The translations under genes were made by a program, and so were the position numbers. A stretch of DNA of 64,000 bases from Streptomyces sp. SA15 (GTDB lineage: Bacteria > Actinomycetota > Actinomycetes > Streptomycetales > Streptomycetaceae): positions 23,519 through 87,518 of the forward strand of contig NZ_NTGE01000114.1 in assembly GCF_002291145.1 (NCBI RefSeq), in the 5' to 3' direction. Of the stretch, positions 52,837 through 62,240 are shown in pieces (within the stretch, counting starts at the first letter, position 1; each line of letters starts with the position of its first letter). Under the pieces are notes generated by a model. That model did not search any database. It saw only the letters and a list, made by a program, of their open reading frames with translations, and had not been told where the DNA came from.

Positions 52837-54018
52837 ATGGCTGAGGCTCAGAACATTCCGGTGGGATCCACCACCGCCGGCCAGATCGCGGTGGCCGCCG
52901 AGTCGACCGTCGCCACGCGCATGAGCGCGCCCCCGTCCTTCGACGTGGCGGACTTCCCGGTCCCGCACGGCCGCGAGGAGGAGTGGCGGTTCACCCCGCT
53001 GGAGCGCCTGCGCGGGCTGCACGACGGCACCGCCGTCGCCACCGGCGACGGCGTGAAGGTCGACGTCCAGGCCCCCGAGGGTGTCACCGTCGAGACCGTC
53101 GGCCGTGACGACGCCCGGCTCGGCAAGGCGGGCATTCCGGTGGACCGCGTGGCCGCCCAGGCGTACTCGGCGTTCGAGAAGGCCGGCGTGGTCACCGTCC
53201 CCAAGGAGACGGTGCTCACCGAGCCGATCCGGATCGCCGTGCACGGCGAGGGCGGGATTGCGTACGCTCACCAGGTCATCGATCTTGGAGCCTTCGCCGA
53301 GGCCGTCGTCGTCATCGACCACACCGGTGACGGGGTGCTCGCCGCGGGCGTCGACTACATCCTGGGCGACGGCGCCAAGCTGACCGTCGTGTCCGTCCAG
53401 GACTGGGACGAGAAGGCCGTACACGTGGCCCAGCACAACGCCCTCGTCGGCCGGGACGCCTCGTTCAAGTCGGTCGTGGTCACCTTCGGTGGCGACCTCG
53501 TACGACTGCACCCGCGCGTGTCGTACGCGGGCACCGGTGGCGAGGCCGAGCTCTTCGGCCTGTACTTCACCGACGCCGGTCAGCACCAGGAGCACCGCCT
53601 CCTGGTCGACCACAACACCCCGCACTGCAAGTCCAACGTCGCCTACAAGGGCGCGCTGCAGGGCGACGACGCGCACGCCGTGTGGATCGGCGACGTGTTG
53701 ATCGAGGCCAAGGCCGAGGGCACGGACACGTACGAGATGAACCGCAACCTGGTCCTGACGGACGGGGCGCGCGTGGACTCCGTACCGAACCTCGAGATCG
53801 AGACCGGCGAGATCGTCGGGGCGGGACACGCCTCCGCGACCGGCCGCTTCGACGACGAGCAGCTCTTCTACCTGATGGCCCGCGGCATCCCGGCCGACGA
53901 GGCCCGTCGCCTGGTGGTCCGCGGCTTCTTCGCCGAACTCGTCCAGCAGATCGGTGTCGACGACATCGAAGAGCGCCTGCTCGTGAAGATCGACGAGGAG
54001 CTGGAGGCGTCGGTCTGA
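52837..54018 (+). CDS. sufD: Fe-S cluster assembly protein SufD
   Basis: The 393-aa partner of SufB has REEEWRFTPLERLRGL at the N-terminus, then a right-handed beta-helix core (AKLTVVSVQDWDEKAVHVAQHNALVGRD; DHNTPHCKSNVAYKGAL) and the SufC-binding end DDEQLFYLMARGIPADEARRLVVRGFFAELV. It follows sufB after a 62-nt gap containing TAGGAAAGAGA as ribosome site. Its TGA shares one base with the next gene (TGATG). Confidence 0.96.
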   Translation: MAEAQNIPVGSTTAGQIAVAAESTVATRMSAPPSFDVADFPVPHGREEEWRFTPLERLRGLHDGTAVATGDGVKVDVQAPEGVTVETVGRDDARLGKAGIPVDRVAAQAYSAFEKAGVVTVPKETVLTEPIRIAVHGEGGIAYAHQVIDLGAFAEAVVVIDHTGDGVLAAGVDYILGDGAKLTVVSVQDWDEKAVHVAQHNALVGRDASFKSVVVTFGGDLVRLHPRVSYAGTGGEAELFGLYFTDAGQHQEHRLLVDHNTPHCKSNVAYKGALQGDDAHAVWIGDVLIEAKAEGTDTYEMNRNLVLTDGARVDSVPNLEIETGEIVGAGHASATGRFDDEQLFYLMARGIPADEARRLVVRGFFAELVQQIGVDDIEERLLVKIDEELEASV

Positions 54019-54341
54019 TGGCCACCACCTTCGTACGCGCCTGCGGCCTGAGCGAGCTGGAGGAGGACACCCCGAAGAGGGTGGAACTCGACGGCACGCC
54101 GGTCTCGGTCGTCCGTACCGAGGGGGAGGTGTTCGCCATCTACGACATCTGCTCCCACGCGAACGTCTCGCTCTCCGAGGGCGAGGTGGAGGACTGCCAG
54201 ATCGAGTGCTGGCTGCACGGCTCCAGCTTCGACCTCCGCACCGGCAAGCCGTCCGGCCTACCCGCGACGCGCCCCGTCCCCGTATACCCCGTAAAGATCG
54301 AAGGGGACGACGTGCTCGTCTCCCTCACCCAGGAGTCCTGA
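54018..54341 (+). CDS. Rieske-type [2Fe-2S] ferredoxin of the suf operon
   Basis: A 107-aa non-haem Rieske domain protein. Cluster ligands are in CSHANVSLSEGEVEDC...CWLHGSSFDLRTG (CxH and CxxH). The ATG overlaps the sufD stop (TGATG). In actinobacterial suf operons this bifunctional-dioxygenase-ferredoxin-like protein is standard and probably supplies electrons for cluster assembly, though that role is inferred. The sufC ATG is 7 nt downstream. Confidence 0.93.
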   Translation: MATTFVRACGLSELEEDTPKRVELDGTPVSVVRTEGEVFAIYDICSHANVSLSEGEVEDCQIECWLHGSSFDLRTGKPSGLPATRPVPVYPVKIEGDDVLVSLTQES

Positions 54342-54348
54342 GGCACCC

Positions 54349-55109
<761 letters not shown>

Positions 55110-55113
<4 letters not shown>

Positions 55114-56381
55114 CAGAGTCGCCGGGCCTCCTCACTGAGCCCACTCTGCTGGGCGAGGCGATCCGCAAGGACTTCCCGATCCTGGACCGCCTGGTCCATG
55201 ACGACCGGAAGCTGGTCTACCTGGACAACGCGGCGACCTCGCAGAAGCCGCGCCAGGTGCTGGACGCCCTGAACGAGTACTACGAGCGCTACAACGCCAA
55301 CGTCCATCGCGGTGTGCATGTGCTCGCCGAGGAGGCCACGGCGCTGTACGAGGGTGCGCGCGACAAGGTCGCCGCGTTCATCAACGCGCCGAGCCGCGAC
55401 GAGGTGATCTTCACCAAGAACGCGTCCGAGTCGCTCAACCTCGTGGCGAACATGCTGGGCTGGGCCGACGAGCCCTACCGGGTGGACCACGAGACCGAGA
55501 TCGTCATCACGGAGATGGAGCACCACTCCAACATCGTGCCGTGGCAGCTGCTGGCGCAGCGCACGGGCGCGAAGCTGAAGTGGTTCGGCCTGACCGATGA
55601 CGGCCGCCTCGACCTGTCGAACATCGACGAGATCATCACGGAGAAGACGAAGATCGTCTCCTTCGTGCTGGTGTCCAACATCCTGGGCACGGTCAACCCG
55701 GTCGAGGCGATAGTCCGCCGCGCGCAGGAAGTCGGCGCGCTGGTCTGCATCGACGCCTCGCAGGCCGCGCCGCACATGCCGCTGGACGTGCAGGCCCTCC
55801 AGGCCGACTTCGTGGCCTTCACCGGCCACAAGATGTGCGGCCCGACGGGCATCGGCGTGCTGTGGGGCCGCCAGGAACTCCTGGAGGACCTGCCTCCGTT
55901 CCTCGGCGGCGGCGAGATGATCGAGACCGTGTCGATGCACTCGTCGACGTACGCCCCGGCGCCGCACAAGTTCGAGGCGGGCACGCCGCCGGTCGCACAG
56001 GCGGTCGGTCTCGGCGCGGCCATCGACTACCTGTCCTCGATCGGCATGGACAAGATCCTCGCCCACGAGCACGCGCTCACCGAGTACGCGGTGAAGCGGC
56101 TGGCGGAGGTCCCCGACCTGCGGATCATCGGCCCGACCACGGCCGAGGACCGCGGAGCGGCCATCTCCTTCACGCTGGGTGACATCCACCCGCACGACGT
56201 GGGCCAGGTCCTCGACGAGCAGGGCATCGCGGTCCGGGTCGGCCACCACTGCGCACGGCCGGTCTGCCTGCGGTACGGAATTCCTGCGACCACGCGAGCG
56301 TCGTTCTATCTGTACTCCACGCCGGCCGAGATCGACGCTCTGGTCGACGGCCTGGAGCACGTACGGAACTTCTTCGGCTGA
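55110..56381 (+). CDS. sufS: Cysteine desulfurase SufS
   Basis: The 423-aa PLP enzyme is a group II desulfurase releasing sulfur from cysteine. It has YLDNAATSQKPRQVLDAL, NANVHRGVHVLAEEAT, EMEHHSNIVPWQLLA, PLP-Lys in FTGHKMCGPTGIGVLWG at about residue 241, and the persulfide Cys in VRVGHHCARPVC at about residue 381. GTG 55110 overlaps the sufC stop by 4 bp. It acts with SufU encoded 15 nt downstream. Confidence 0.97.
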
Positions 56382-56396
56382 GGAGCTGGCTGGGTC

Positions 56397-56864
56397 GTGA
56401 AGCTTGATTCGATGTACCAGGAAGTCATCCTGGACCACTACAAGAACCCGCACGGGCGTGGTCTGCGGGATGGCGACGCCGAGGTGCACCACGTCAACCC
56501 GACGTGCGGCGACGAGATCACGCTGCGCGTGAAGTACGACGGCACGACGATCAGCGACGTCTCGTACGAGGGCCAGGGCTGCTCGATCAGCCAGGCCTCC
56601 GCCTCCGTACTGAACGAACTCCTCGTCGGCAAGGAGCTGGCCGAGGCGCGGAAGGTCCAGGAGACCTTCCTGGAGCTGATGCAGTCCAAGGGCCGCCTCG
56701 AGCCCGATGACGCGATGGAGGAGATCCTGGAGGACGCGGTCGCGTTCGCGGGTGTCTCCAAGTACCCGGCGCGGGTGAAGTGCGCCCTCCTGAGCTGGAT
56801 GGCGTGGAAGGACGCGACGGCCCAGGCCCTGGGCGGAGCCGACGCCGAAAGGAAGACGGCATGA
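56397..56864 (+). CDS. sufU: Sulfur relay protein SufU (zinc-dependent sulfurtransferase)
   Basis: The 155-aa IscU-like protein of the SufU class. Three conserved Cys are in NPTCGDE, EGQGCSISQAS and YPARVKCALLSW, with the Asp of CGD, and the region between the last two Cys is longer than in IscU. It accepts persulfide from SufS. GTG 56397 starts KLDSMYQEVILDHYKNP. The stop overlaps the sufT ATG (ATGA). Confidence 0.96.
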   Translation: MKLDSMYQEVILDHYKNPHGRGLRDGDAEVHHVNPTCGDEITLRVKYDGTTISDVSYEGQGCSISQASASVLNELLVGKELAEARKVQETFLELMQSKGRLEPDDAMEEILEDAVAFAGVSKYPARVKCALLSWMAWKDATAQALGGADAERKTA

Positions 56865-57193
56865 GCGAGACCGTTGAGATGAAGCCGGCCTCGGAGGAAG
56901 AACTCCGCGAGGCCCTGTACGACGTCGTCGACCCCGAACTGGGCATCGACGTCGTCAACCTCGGCCTGATCTATGGCATCCACATCGACGACGCGAACAT
57001 CGCGACCATCGACATGACCCTGACCTCGGCGGCCTGCCCGCTGACGGACGTCATCGAGGACCAGGCCAAGTCCGCCACGGACGGCCTGGTCAACGAGCTG
57101 CGCATCAACTGGGTCTGGATGCCGCCGTGGGGTCCCGACAAGATCACGGACGATGGGCGGGAGCAGCTTCGGGCGCTCGGGTTCAACGTCTGA
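56861..57193 (+). CDS. sufT: Metal-sulfur cluster assembly factor (SufT/DUF59, MIP18 family)
   Basis: A 110-aa protein with the DUF59 core: EALYDVVDPELGIDVVNLGLIYGI (DPE motif) and MTLTSAACPLTDVIEDQAK with the reactive Cys. It ends in WVWMPPWGPDKITDDGREQLRALGFNV. Family members mature Fe-S proteins or deliver clusters. It is the last gene of the suf operon. Confidence 0.95.
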   Translation: MSETVEMKPASEEELREALYDVVDPELGIDVVNLGLIYGIHIDDANIATIDMTLTSAACPLTDVIEDQAKSATDGLVNELRINWVWMPPWGPDKITDDGREQLRALGFNV

Positions 57194-57203
57194 GTCCGTC
57201 TGT

Positions 57204-57244
57204 ACGTGTGTGGCCCTCGGCTCTGCGCCGGGGGCCACACGTGT
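57204..57244. terminator. Bidirectional terminator after the suf operon
   Basis: 17-bp stem (57204-57220 with 57228-57244, three G-U pairs) with a 7-nt loop between sufT and the converging AbfB gene, which ends at 57254. Confidence 0.8.
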
Positions 57245-57253
57245 CTTCCGGAC

Positions 57254-58087
57254 TCAGGCCAGCCCGTCCACCAGCCGGAACGCCGAGTCCGCCTGGTACT
57301 GACCGCTGTACTGGTACGACTCCAGGCGGACCGTGAAGTTCCTGTGGCGCAGGAAGCGGCCCGGGTAGTTCACCGCTTCCAGCATGACCGCGCCCGAATA
57401 GGGCGAGCTCCGGGGGCAGAACGTGGCGTCCTGCTCGAACAGGGACGAGCCGTCGTCGCGGTCCGCGCGCAGGACGAAGTCGCGGTGGCGCAGATATGCG
57501 CCGTCGGACGTGGCGAAGGAGTAACAGGAGGCGTCGGCCAGGCCCTTGACCTGCTTGAAGGTGGAGTCCTCGCGGGATTCCGAGCCGCGGACCGGGTCGA
57601 GCCTCACCAGGCCGCCGCTGACGTGCCAGTAGCGGTCGGGGTAGTTGACCGAGCGGACCGAGCGCCACGTGGCGGCCGGTGGCTTCGCGTCCGGCGAACT
57701 GGGGCGTGGGGTGGGGGACTTCGGCGGGTCCGCCGGCGGGGTCGCGGAGGCCGAGCCGTGCGGGCTGGGGGAGGCCTTGGTGGTGCGGGCGGGGGGCGAA
57801 CCGCTCTTCCTGCCCGGTGTCGTGGCGCCGCTCGTGGACGGCGTGGCGAAGGAGATCAGACCGGGGCCGGTCGGGTCGGTGCCGGCCGCCTGGTCCTGGG
57901 GCGACGGTGACCGGCCGTCAGAATGCCGGTCCGTCATGGCTATCGCGGTCAAGCACGCGGCGACGGTGGCCAGCGCCAGCGCGCCGGCCAGCCACAGACG
58001 TCGCGTTCCCGGTACCCGGGAGGTGTCCGGAGTCCAGCCGCTCTCCCATGGCTGGTTCTGCGGGGGCCGGGACTTGCTTTCTGGCAT
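57254..58087 (-). CDS. Membrane-anchored protein with AbfB (arabinose-binding beta-trefoil) domain
   Basis: A 277-aa protein: a short cytoplasmic N-terminus and one membrane helix (LWLAGALALATVAACLTAIAM, about residues 31-51). A Ser/Pro/Thr-rich extracellular stalk of about 90 residues is followed by an AbfB-type beta-trefoil of about 135 residues. AbfB repeats are visible as SVNYPDRYWHVSGGLVRLDP, GAYLRHRDFVLRADRDDGSSLFEQDATF and EAVNYPGRFLRHRNFTVRLE. AbfB modules bind arabinofuranosyl groups. No catalytic domain is present, so it may tether cells to hemicellulose or bind cell-wall glycans; this is inference. Confidence 0.85.
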   Translation of the reverse strand: MPESKSRPPQNQPWESGWTPDTSRVPGTRRLWLAGALALATVAACLTAIAMTDRHSDGRSPSPQDQAAGTDPTGPGLISFATPSTSGATTPGRKSGSPPARTTKASPSPHGSASATPPADPPKSPTPRPSSPDAKPPAATWRSVRSVNYPDRYWHVSGGLVRLDPVRGSESREDSTFKQVKGLADASCYSFATSDGAYLRHRDFVLRADRDDGSSLFEQDATFCPRSSPYSGAVMLEAVNYPGRFLRHRNFTVRLESYQYSGQYQADSAFRLVDGLA

Positions 58088-58217
58088 GCGCGATTCCTCC
58101 AGCGGCGCCCGTGGCGACGGCTGCGGCCGGTGATGGGTAAGTTGATGAACGGTGAAACACTAGTGGAGCGGGTGAGTTCCCGGCAGCCGTTTGCGTGAGC
58201 GGCTTCCACATCGGATA

Positions 58218-58231
58218 TGTACGCTCGTACA
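58218..58231. promoter_or_regulatory. TGTACG-CT-CGTACA palindrome at the SMR gene start (TetR operator candidate)
   Basis: A perfect 6+2+6 palindrome ends one base before the ATG at 58233. A TetR-family gene is cotranscribed with the pump, so self-repression through this site is the simplest model. No ribosome site is seen, so the transcript may be leaderless. Confidence 0.65.
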
Positions 58232-58232
58232 C

Positions 58233-58553
58233 ATGGGATACCTGATGCTCGCCGGCGCCATAGCCGCCGAGGTGGCCGCGACGACGGCCATGAAGTACAC
58301 CGACGGCTTCACCAAGTTGCTGCCCTCGCTGCTCACCGCCCTCGGCTACGTCGTCTCCTTCGCGCTGCTCGCCCAGACGCTGAAGACCGTGTCGGTCGGC
58401 ACCGCGTACGCGATCTGGTCCGGCGTCGGCACGGCGGCCATCGCCACCATCGGGATCGCGTTCCTGGGGGAGGGCATGACCGCGACCAAGGCGGCCGGCA
58501 TCGCGCTGATCATCGTCGGCGTGGTGGTGCTGAACCTGGGCGGTGCGCACTGA
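58233..58553 (+). CDS. Small multidrug resistance (SMR) family transporter
   Basis: The 106-aa protein has four membrane helices. The SMR signature is GYLMLAGAIAAEVAATTAMKYTDGFTKL, with the essential membrane Glu (residue 13) that binds cation and proton. AYAIWSGVGTAAIATIGIAFLGE is the conserved EmrE/QacC core. It exports lipophilic cations or guanidinium; the subgroup is not decided here. ATG 58233 directly follows the palindrome. The stop shares bases with the ATG of the TetR gene (TGATG). Confidence 0.92.
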   Translation: MGYLMLAGAIAAEVAATTAMKYTDGFTKLLPSLLTALGYVVSFALLAQTLKTVSVGTAYAIWSGVGTAAIATIGIAFLGEGMTATKAAGIALIIVGVVVLNLGGAH

Positions 58554-59098
58554 TGCCCCGACGGTACGACCCCGAGCGACGGCAGCGGATCATCGACGCG
58601 GCGATCCGGGTCGTGGGGGAGAAGGGCCTCGCCGGACTGAGCCACCGCACCGTCGCCGCCGAGGCCGATGTGCCGCTCGGCTCCACGACGTACCACTTCA
58701 AGACCCTCGACGACCTGATGGTCGCGGCGCTCCGGCAGGCGAACGAGGGCTTCGCCAAGGTGGTCGCCGCTCGCGGCGGCCTGTCCGAGCCGGGCACCGA
58801 CCTGGCCGCGGAACTCGCCGGCCTGCTGGGCGAGTGGCTCGCGGGCGAACGCACCGGTGTCGAGCTGGAGTACGAGCTCTACCTCGCCGCCCTGCGCCGC
58901 CCCGCTCTGCGCCCGGTCGCCGCGGAATGGGCCGAGGACCTCGCCGCCCGCCTCGCCCATCGCACGGACCCGGTCACGGCACGGGCGCTGGTCGCGCTGC
59001 TGGACGGGATCTGTCTGCAGGTGCTGCTGACGGGGGCGCCGTACGACGAGGGGTATGCGCGGGAGGTGTTGTCGCGGGTCATCGACGCCTCGGCGTGA
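58553..59098 (+). CDS. TetR-family transcriptional regulator of the SMR pump
   Basis: A 181-aa regulator with N-terminal HTH: RRQRIIDAAIRVVGEKGLAGLSHRTVAAEADVPLGSTTYHFKTLDDLM. A helical ligand-binding domain follows with GVELEYELYLAALRRPALRP. It is coupled to the SMR gene by TGATG. It probably represses the operon through the palindrome at 58218-58231 and is released by the pump's substrate. Confidence 0.92.
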   Translation: MPRRYDPERRQRIIDAAIRVVGEKGLAGLSHRTVAAEADVPLGSTTYHFKTLDDLMVAALRQANEGFAKVVAARGGLSEPGTDLAAELAGLLGEWLAGERTGVELEYELYLAALRRPALRPVAAEWAEDLAARLAHRTDPVTARALVALLDGICLQVLLTGAPYDEGYAREVLSRVIDASA

Positions 59099-59143
59099 AC
59101 CACCGTGATCCTGCCGGGCGTCGCCCGTGAGTCCCCTTCCGCC

Positions 59144-59208
59144 GCCGTCGGTGAACCGATCCGCGGCCGTCCGTGAACCGTTCCGCGGCCGTCGGGGAAC
59201 AGCGGGTG
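59144..59208 (+). repeat. 22-bp tandem repeat upstream of the ECF sigma gene
   Basis: Two full copies (59144-59165, 59166-59187) of GCCGTCGGTGAACCGATCCG-type sequence, with 2 differences. A partial third copy follows from 59188 that holds GGGGAAC, a possible ECF-type -35. Confidence 0.75.
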
Positions 59209-59245
59209 ACACGCTCACCCCGACCACACCCACGGAGGCCACCAC

Positions 59246-59842
59246 GTGACCGGACCACCGGACCCGTCCTCGCCCGAGGACGCCCAGGTCGTCGCCCAGT
59301 CCCTGGAGGAACCGGAGCTCTTCGCCCGCCTCTACGACCGGTACGCCCCCGACATCCACCGCTACGCGGCACGACGGCTGGGCGTGAGCGCCGCCGACGA
59401 CATCACCGCGGAGACCTTCCTGGTCGCCTTCCGCATCCGGTCCCGCTACGACACCACCCGCCCCAGCGCCCGCCCCTGGCTCTACGGCATCGCCGGCAAC
59501 CTCATCGGCAAGCAGCGCCGCGCCGAGGTACGGGCCCTGCGGGCGCTGGCCCGTACCGGGCACGACCCGGTCGCCGAGACCTGGTCCGAGCGCGCCGACG
59601 AACGCGTCACCGCGCAGGCGGCGCAGGCCCCGCTCGCCGGGGCACTGGCCGCGCTGTCCGTGGGCGACCGGCACGTGCTGCTGCTGGTGGCCTGGGCGGA
59701 CCTGACGTACACCGAGGTCGGTGAGGCGCTGGGCATCCCCGTCGGCACCGTGCGCTCCCGGCTCAACCGCGCCCGCCGCAAGGTCCGTTCGGCCCTGGGC
59801 GCCGATCCCGCATTCACGCTCGACGCCACGGAGGTGGTCTGA
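59246..59842 (+). CDS. ECF-type RNA polymerase sigma factor
   Basis: The 198-aa sigma-70 ECF protein. The region 2 segment is ELFARLYDRYAPDIHRYAARRLG with DITAETFLVAFRIRSRYD (region 2.4). Region 4 is ALAALSVGDRHVLLLVAWADLTYTEVGEALGIPVGTVRSRLNRARRKVR. There is no C-terminal SnoaL extension. GTG 59246 has GGAGG at 59234-59238. The partner gene starts 2 nt after the stop, the usual place for a regulator of the sigma factor. Confidence 0.93.
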   Translation: MTGPPDPSSPEDAQVVAQSLEEPELFARLYDRYAPDIHRYAARRLGVSAADDITAETFLVAFRIRSRYDTTRPSARPWLYGIAGNLIGKQRRAEVRALRALARTGHDPVAETWSERADERVTAQAAQAPLAGALAALSVGDRHVLLLVAWADLTYTEVGEALGIPVGTVRSRLNRARRKVRSALGADPAFTLDATEVV

Positions 59843-59844
59843 CC

Positions 59845-60756
59845 ATGGACGAGATGACGGCGGTCCGCGATCTGCGGGCCGAGGCGCCGGCGGCCGAGCG
59901 CGCGGATCTCGTCGCCGGGCGCGAGCTGCTGCTGCGGGAGGCGGCGGGCCGCACCCGCACCCGCCGGCTGCGGAGCGACTGGCGGCTCGTGGCCGCGGGA
60001 ACGGCGGCCGTGATCACCGCCGTGGCCGTGATCGGGACACAGGTGGCGGACCGCGGACCGGAGGGTGCGCAGCCGGGAGCCGGAACCGGCTACAACCTCG
60101 AACTGGGCAGTGCCAAGGACCTCCTGAACGACGCCGCCGACGCCATCGCCGCCGGTCCCGCGGTCACCGCGCGCGACGGCCAGTGGATCTACGTGAAGTC
60201 CGTCGAGACGAACGTGACGGACGACGAGCCCGACCCGCAGACCAGCGAGGACTGGATGGCGTACGCCGATCCGAAGATGGAGGGCAGGCGAGCCGGCGAC
60301 GACCACTCGCCCAGGGAGGAGTACGCGTTCCTCAAGAGCCTCCCGGACGACCCGGCGAAGGTGCGGGCGAAGGCGCGCGCGTTCTTCTACGCCACCGACC
60401 CGTCCGAGACCCGTACCCAGCACGAATACCGGGCCCTCGTGGCCGTCCTCAGCCGGGCGTACGCGTACGATCCCGCCGGCCTCGCCAAGGTCTACCGGGC
60501 CCTCGCCACGATCCCCGGCGTGCAGGTCGCGGAGGTCCAGGACGACGCGGGACGCAGCGCCTACGCGCTGTACCTGAAGAGCGTCTCGAACACCTCCCGC
60601 GACGAAGTGCTCCTCGACCCGGACACCTGGCTCTACGCGGGGTACCGGTCGGTGGAGCGGAGCGGCAGAAACGAGGAGTGGGGCAAGGGAGACGTCGTGA
60701 TCAGCACGGCACGGCTGGCGGTGGCGGTGGTGGACAGGAAGGGCGAGAAACCCTGA
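59845..60756 (+). CDS. CU044_5270-family membrane protein, probable partner of the ECF sigma factor
   Basis: A 303-aa protein: a cytoplasmic N-terminus (MDEMTAVRDLRAEAP...AGRELLL) rich in charged helices, one membrane segment (LVAAGTAAVITAVAVIGTQV, about residues 48-67), and an extracellular alpha/beta domain with WIYVKSVETNV and AEVQDDAGRSAYALYLK. It matches the CU044_5270 family, regularly found behind ECF sigma genes. An anti-sigma role is likely but unproven, since no canonical zinc-binding HxxxCxxC motif is seen. It lies 2 nt after the sigma gene. Confidence 0.8.
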   Translation: MDEMTAVRDLRAEAPAAERADLVAGRELLLREAAGRTRTRRLRSDWRLVAAGTAAVITAVAVIGTQVADRGPEGAQPGAGTGYNLELGSAKDLLNDAADAIAAGPAVTARDGQWIYVKSVETNVTDDEPDPQTSEDWMAYADPKMEGRRAGDDHSPREEYAFLKSLPDDPAKVRAKARAFFYATDPSETRTQHEYRALVAVLSRAYAYDPAGLAKVYRALATIPGVQVAEVQDDAGRSAYALYLKSVSNTSRDEVLLDPDTWLYAGYRSVERSGRNEEWGKGDVVISTARLAVAVVDRKGEKP

Positions 60757-60761
60757 GGCCG

Positions 60762-60797
60762 CCGTGATCAGAAGCCCTGAGGTCGCCCTGATCACGG
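60762..60797 (+). terminator. Hairpin terminator after the ECF operon
   Basis: Perfect 10-bp stem CCGTGATCAG (60762-60771) with 60788-60797 and a 16-nt loop, 6 nt after the stop. Confidence 0.7.
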
Positions 60798-60882
60798 CCC
60801 CGTCCCGGCCGGTGTGCCCGGCACATGAGACGCCGTGTACACCGGTTCGCCCTCACCCCGCCCGGCCGGTTAGGTTGCCCGT

Positions 60883-61884
60883 ATGACCGACACGACTGCT
60901 CCTCGCACCACCGGCGCCGTTGCCGCCGGCCTCGCCACGATCGCCGCCGACGGCACCGTCCTCGACACCTGGTTCCCCGCGCCCGAGCTCACCGCTGCGA
61001 GTGCCGAGGGCCCTGGCCCGTCCGGCACCGAGCGGCTGTCCGCCGAGCAGGCCGCGGAGCTGCTCGGCGGCGGCGCGACCGCGGCGATCGGCCCGGACGC
61101 CCGCCGGGGCGTCGAGGTGGTCGCGGTCCGCACGGTCATCGCCTCCCTCGACGACAAGCCGATCGACGCGCACGACGTCTACCTGCGCCTGCACCTCCTC
61201 TCGCACCGCCTGGTCAAGCCGCACGGCCAGAGCCTGGACGGCATGTTCGGCTTCCTCGCCAACGTCGCCTGGACCTCGCTCGGCCCGGTCGCCGTCGACG
61301 ACATCGAGAAGGTGCGGCTCAACGCCCGTGCCGAGGGCCTGCACCTCCAGGTGACCTCGATCGACAAGTTCCCGCGCATGACGGACTATGTCGCCCCCAA
61401 GGGCGTCCGCATCGCGGACGCCGACCGAGTCCGTCTCGGCGCGCACCTCGCCGCGGGCACCACCGTCATGCACGAGGGCTTCGTCAACTTCAACGCGGGC
61501 ACGCTCGGCACGTCGATGGTCGAGGGCCGTATCTCCGCGGGCGTCGTGATCGGCGACGGCTCCGACATCGGCGGCGGTGCCTCGACCATGGGCACACTCT
61601 CCGGCGGCGGCAACATGATCATCTCCATCGGTGAGCGCTGCCTGATCGGCGCCGAGGCAGGCGTCGGCATCGCCCTCGGCGACGAGTGCGTGGTCGAGGC
61701 CGGTCTGTACGTCACCGCCGGCACCCGCGTCACCATGCCCGACGGCCAGATCGTCAAGGCCCGCGAGCTGTCCGGCGCCTCCAACATCCTCTTCCGCCGC
61801 AACTCGGTCACCGGCACGGTCGAGGCCCGGCCGAACAACGCGGTCTGGGGTGGCCTGAACGAGATCCTGCACAGCCACAACTGA
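60883..61884 (+). CDS. dapD: 2,3,4,5-tetrahydropyridine-2,6-dicarboxylate N-succinyltransferase
   Basis: The 333-aa lysine/diaminopimelate-pathway enzyme is of the actinobacterial DapD type. The N-terminal domain has VVAVRTVIASLDDKPIDAHDVYLRLHLLSHRLVKPHG. A left-handed beta-helix follows with hexapeptide repeats (GAHLAAGTTVMHEGFVNFNAGTLG; ISAGVVIGDGSDIGGGAS) and GGGNMIISIGERCLIGAEAGVGI. It ends NNAVWGGLNEILHSHN. ATG 60883 is used. A dapA-type gene lies 0.5 kb downstream on the other strand. Confidence 0.96.
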   Translation: MTDTTAPRTTGAVAAGLATIAADGTVLDTWFPAPELTAASAEGPGPSGTERLSAEQAAELLGGGATAAIGPDARRGVEVVAVRTVIASLDDKPIDAHDVYLRLHLLSHRLVKPHGQSLDGMFGFLANVAWTSLGPVAVDDIEKVRLNARAEGLHLQVTSIDKFPRMTDYVAPKGVRIADADRVRLGAHLAAGTTVMHEGFVNFNAGTLGTSMVEGRISAGVVIGDGSDIGGGASTMGTLSGGGNMIISIGERCLIGAEAGVGIALGDECVVEAGLYVTAGTRVTMPDGQIVKARELSGASNILFRRNSVTGTVEARPNNAVWGGLNEILHSHN

Positions 61885-62002
61885 CGTACGCACAGCGCCA
61901 CGAACGAGTTACCCGGCGTGACCTCGCAGCGGTTCAGTCAGATGAACGGGTGGACGCTCCAGTCCGATCAGAGGCCGAACCGACGAAACGAGGGACCTGG
62001 GT

Positions 62003-62227
62003 ATGAGGAACGAGCGGGCGAGGATCGTGGCGCGCTGCCTGACCGGGGCGGTCACGGCGGCCGTGGCGTGCTGGCCGGCGGCCGGTGTCGCGCACGCCGA
62101 CGAGACCAACACGGCCTCGCACAACGGCCCCCGGATCGGGCTGGTCAACGTGGGCCAGGTCGACGACCCGATGGAGGATGTGCTGGAGCACACCTTGCTG
62201 TTCGGCGACGGCTACCGCTGGGGCTGA
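62003..62227 (+). CDS. Small secreted protein (74 aa), unknown function
   Basis: A Sec signal peptide (MRNERARIVARCLTGAVTAAVACWPAAGVAHA, cleavage after AHA) precedes a 42-residue mature peptide, DETNTASHNGPRIGLVNVGQVDDPMEDVLEHTLLFGDGYRWG. The mature part is acidic, with no Cys. The repeated-looking GLVNVGQVDDPMEDVLEH segment suggests a defined fold or interaction. Ribosome site GAGGGA precedes ATG 62003 and a strong terminator follows, so it is an independent unit. I know similar small hypothetical exported proteins in Streptomyces but no function. Confidence 0.75.
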   Translation: MRNERARIVARCLTGAVTAAVACWPAAGVAHADETNTASHNGPRIGLVNVGQVDDPMEDVLEHTLLFGDGYRWG

Positions 62228-62240
62228 CCTGCTGCCTCGA

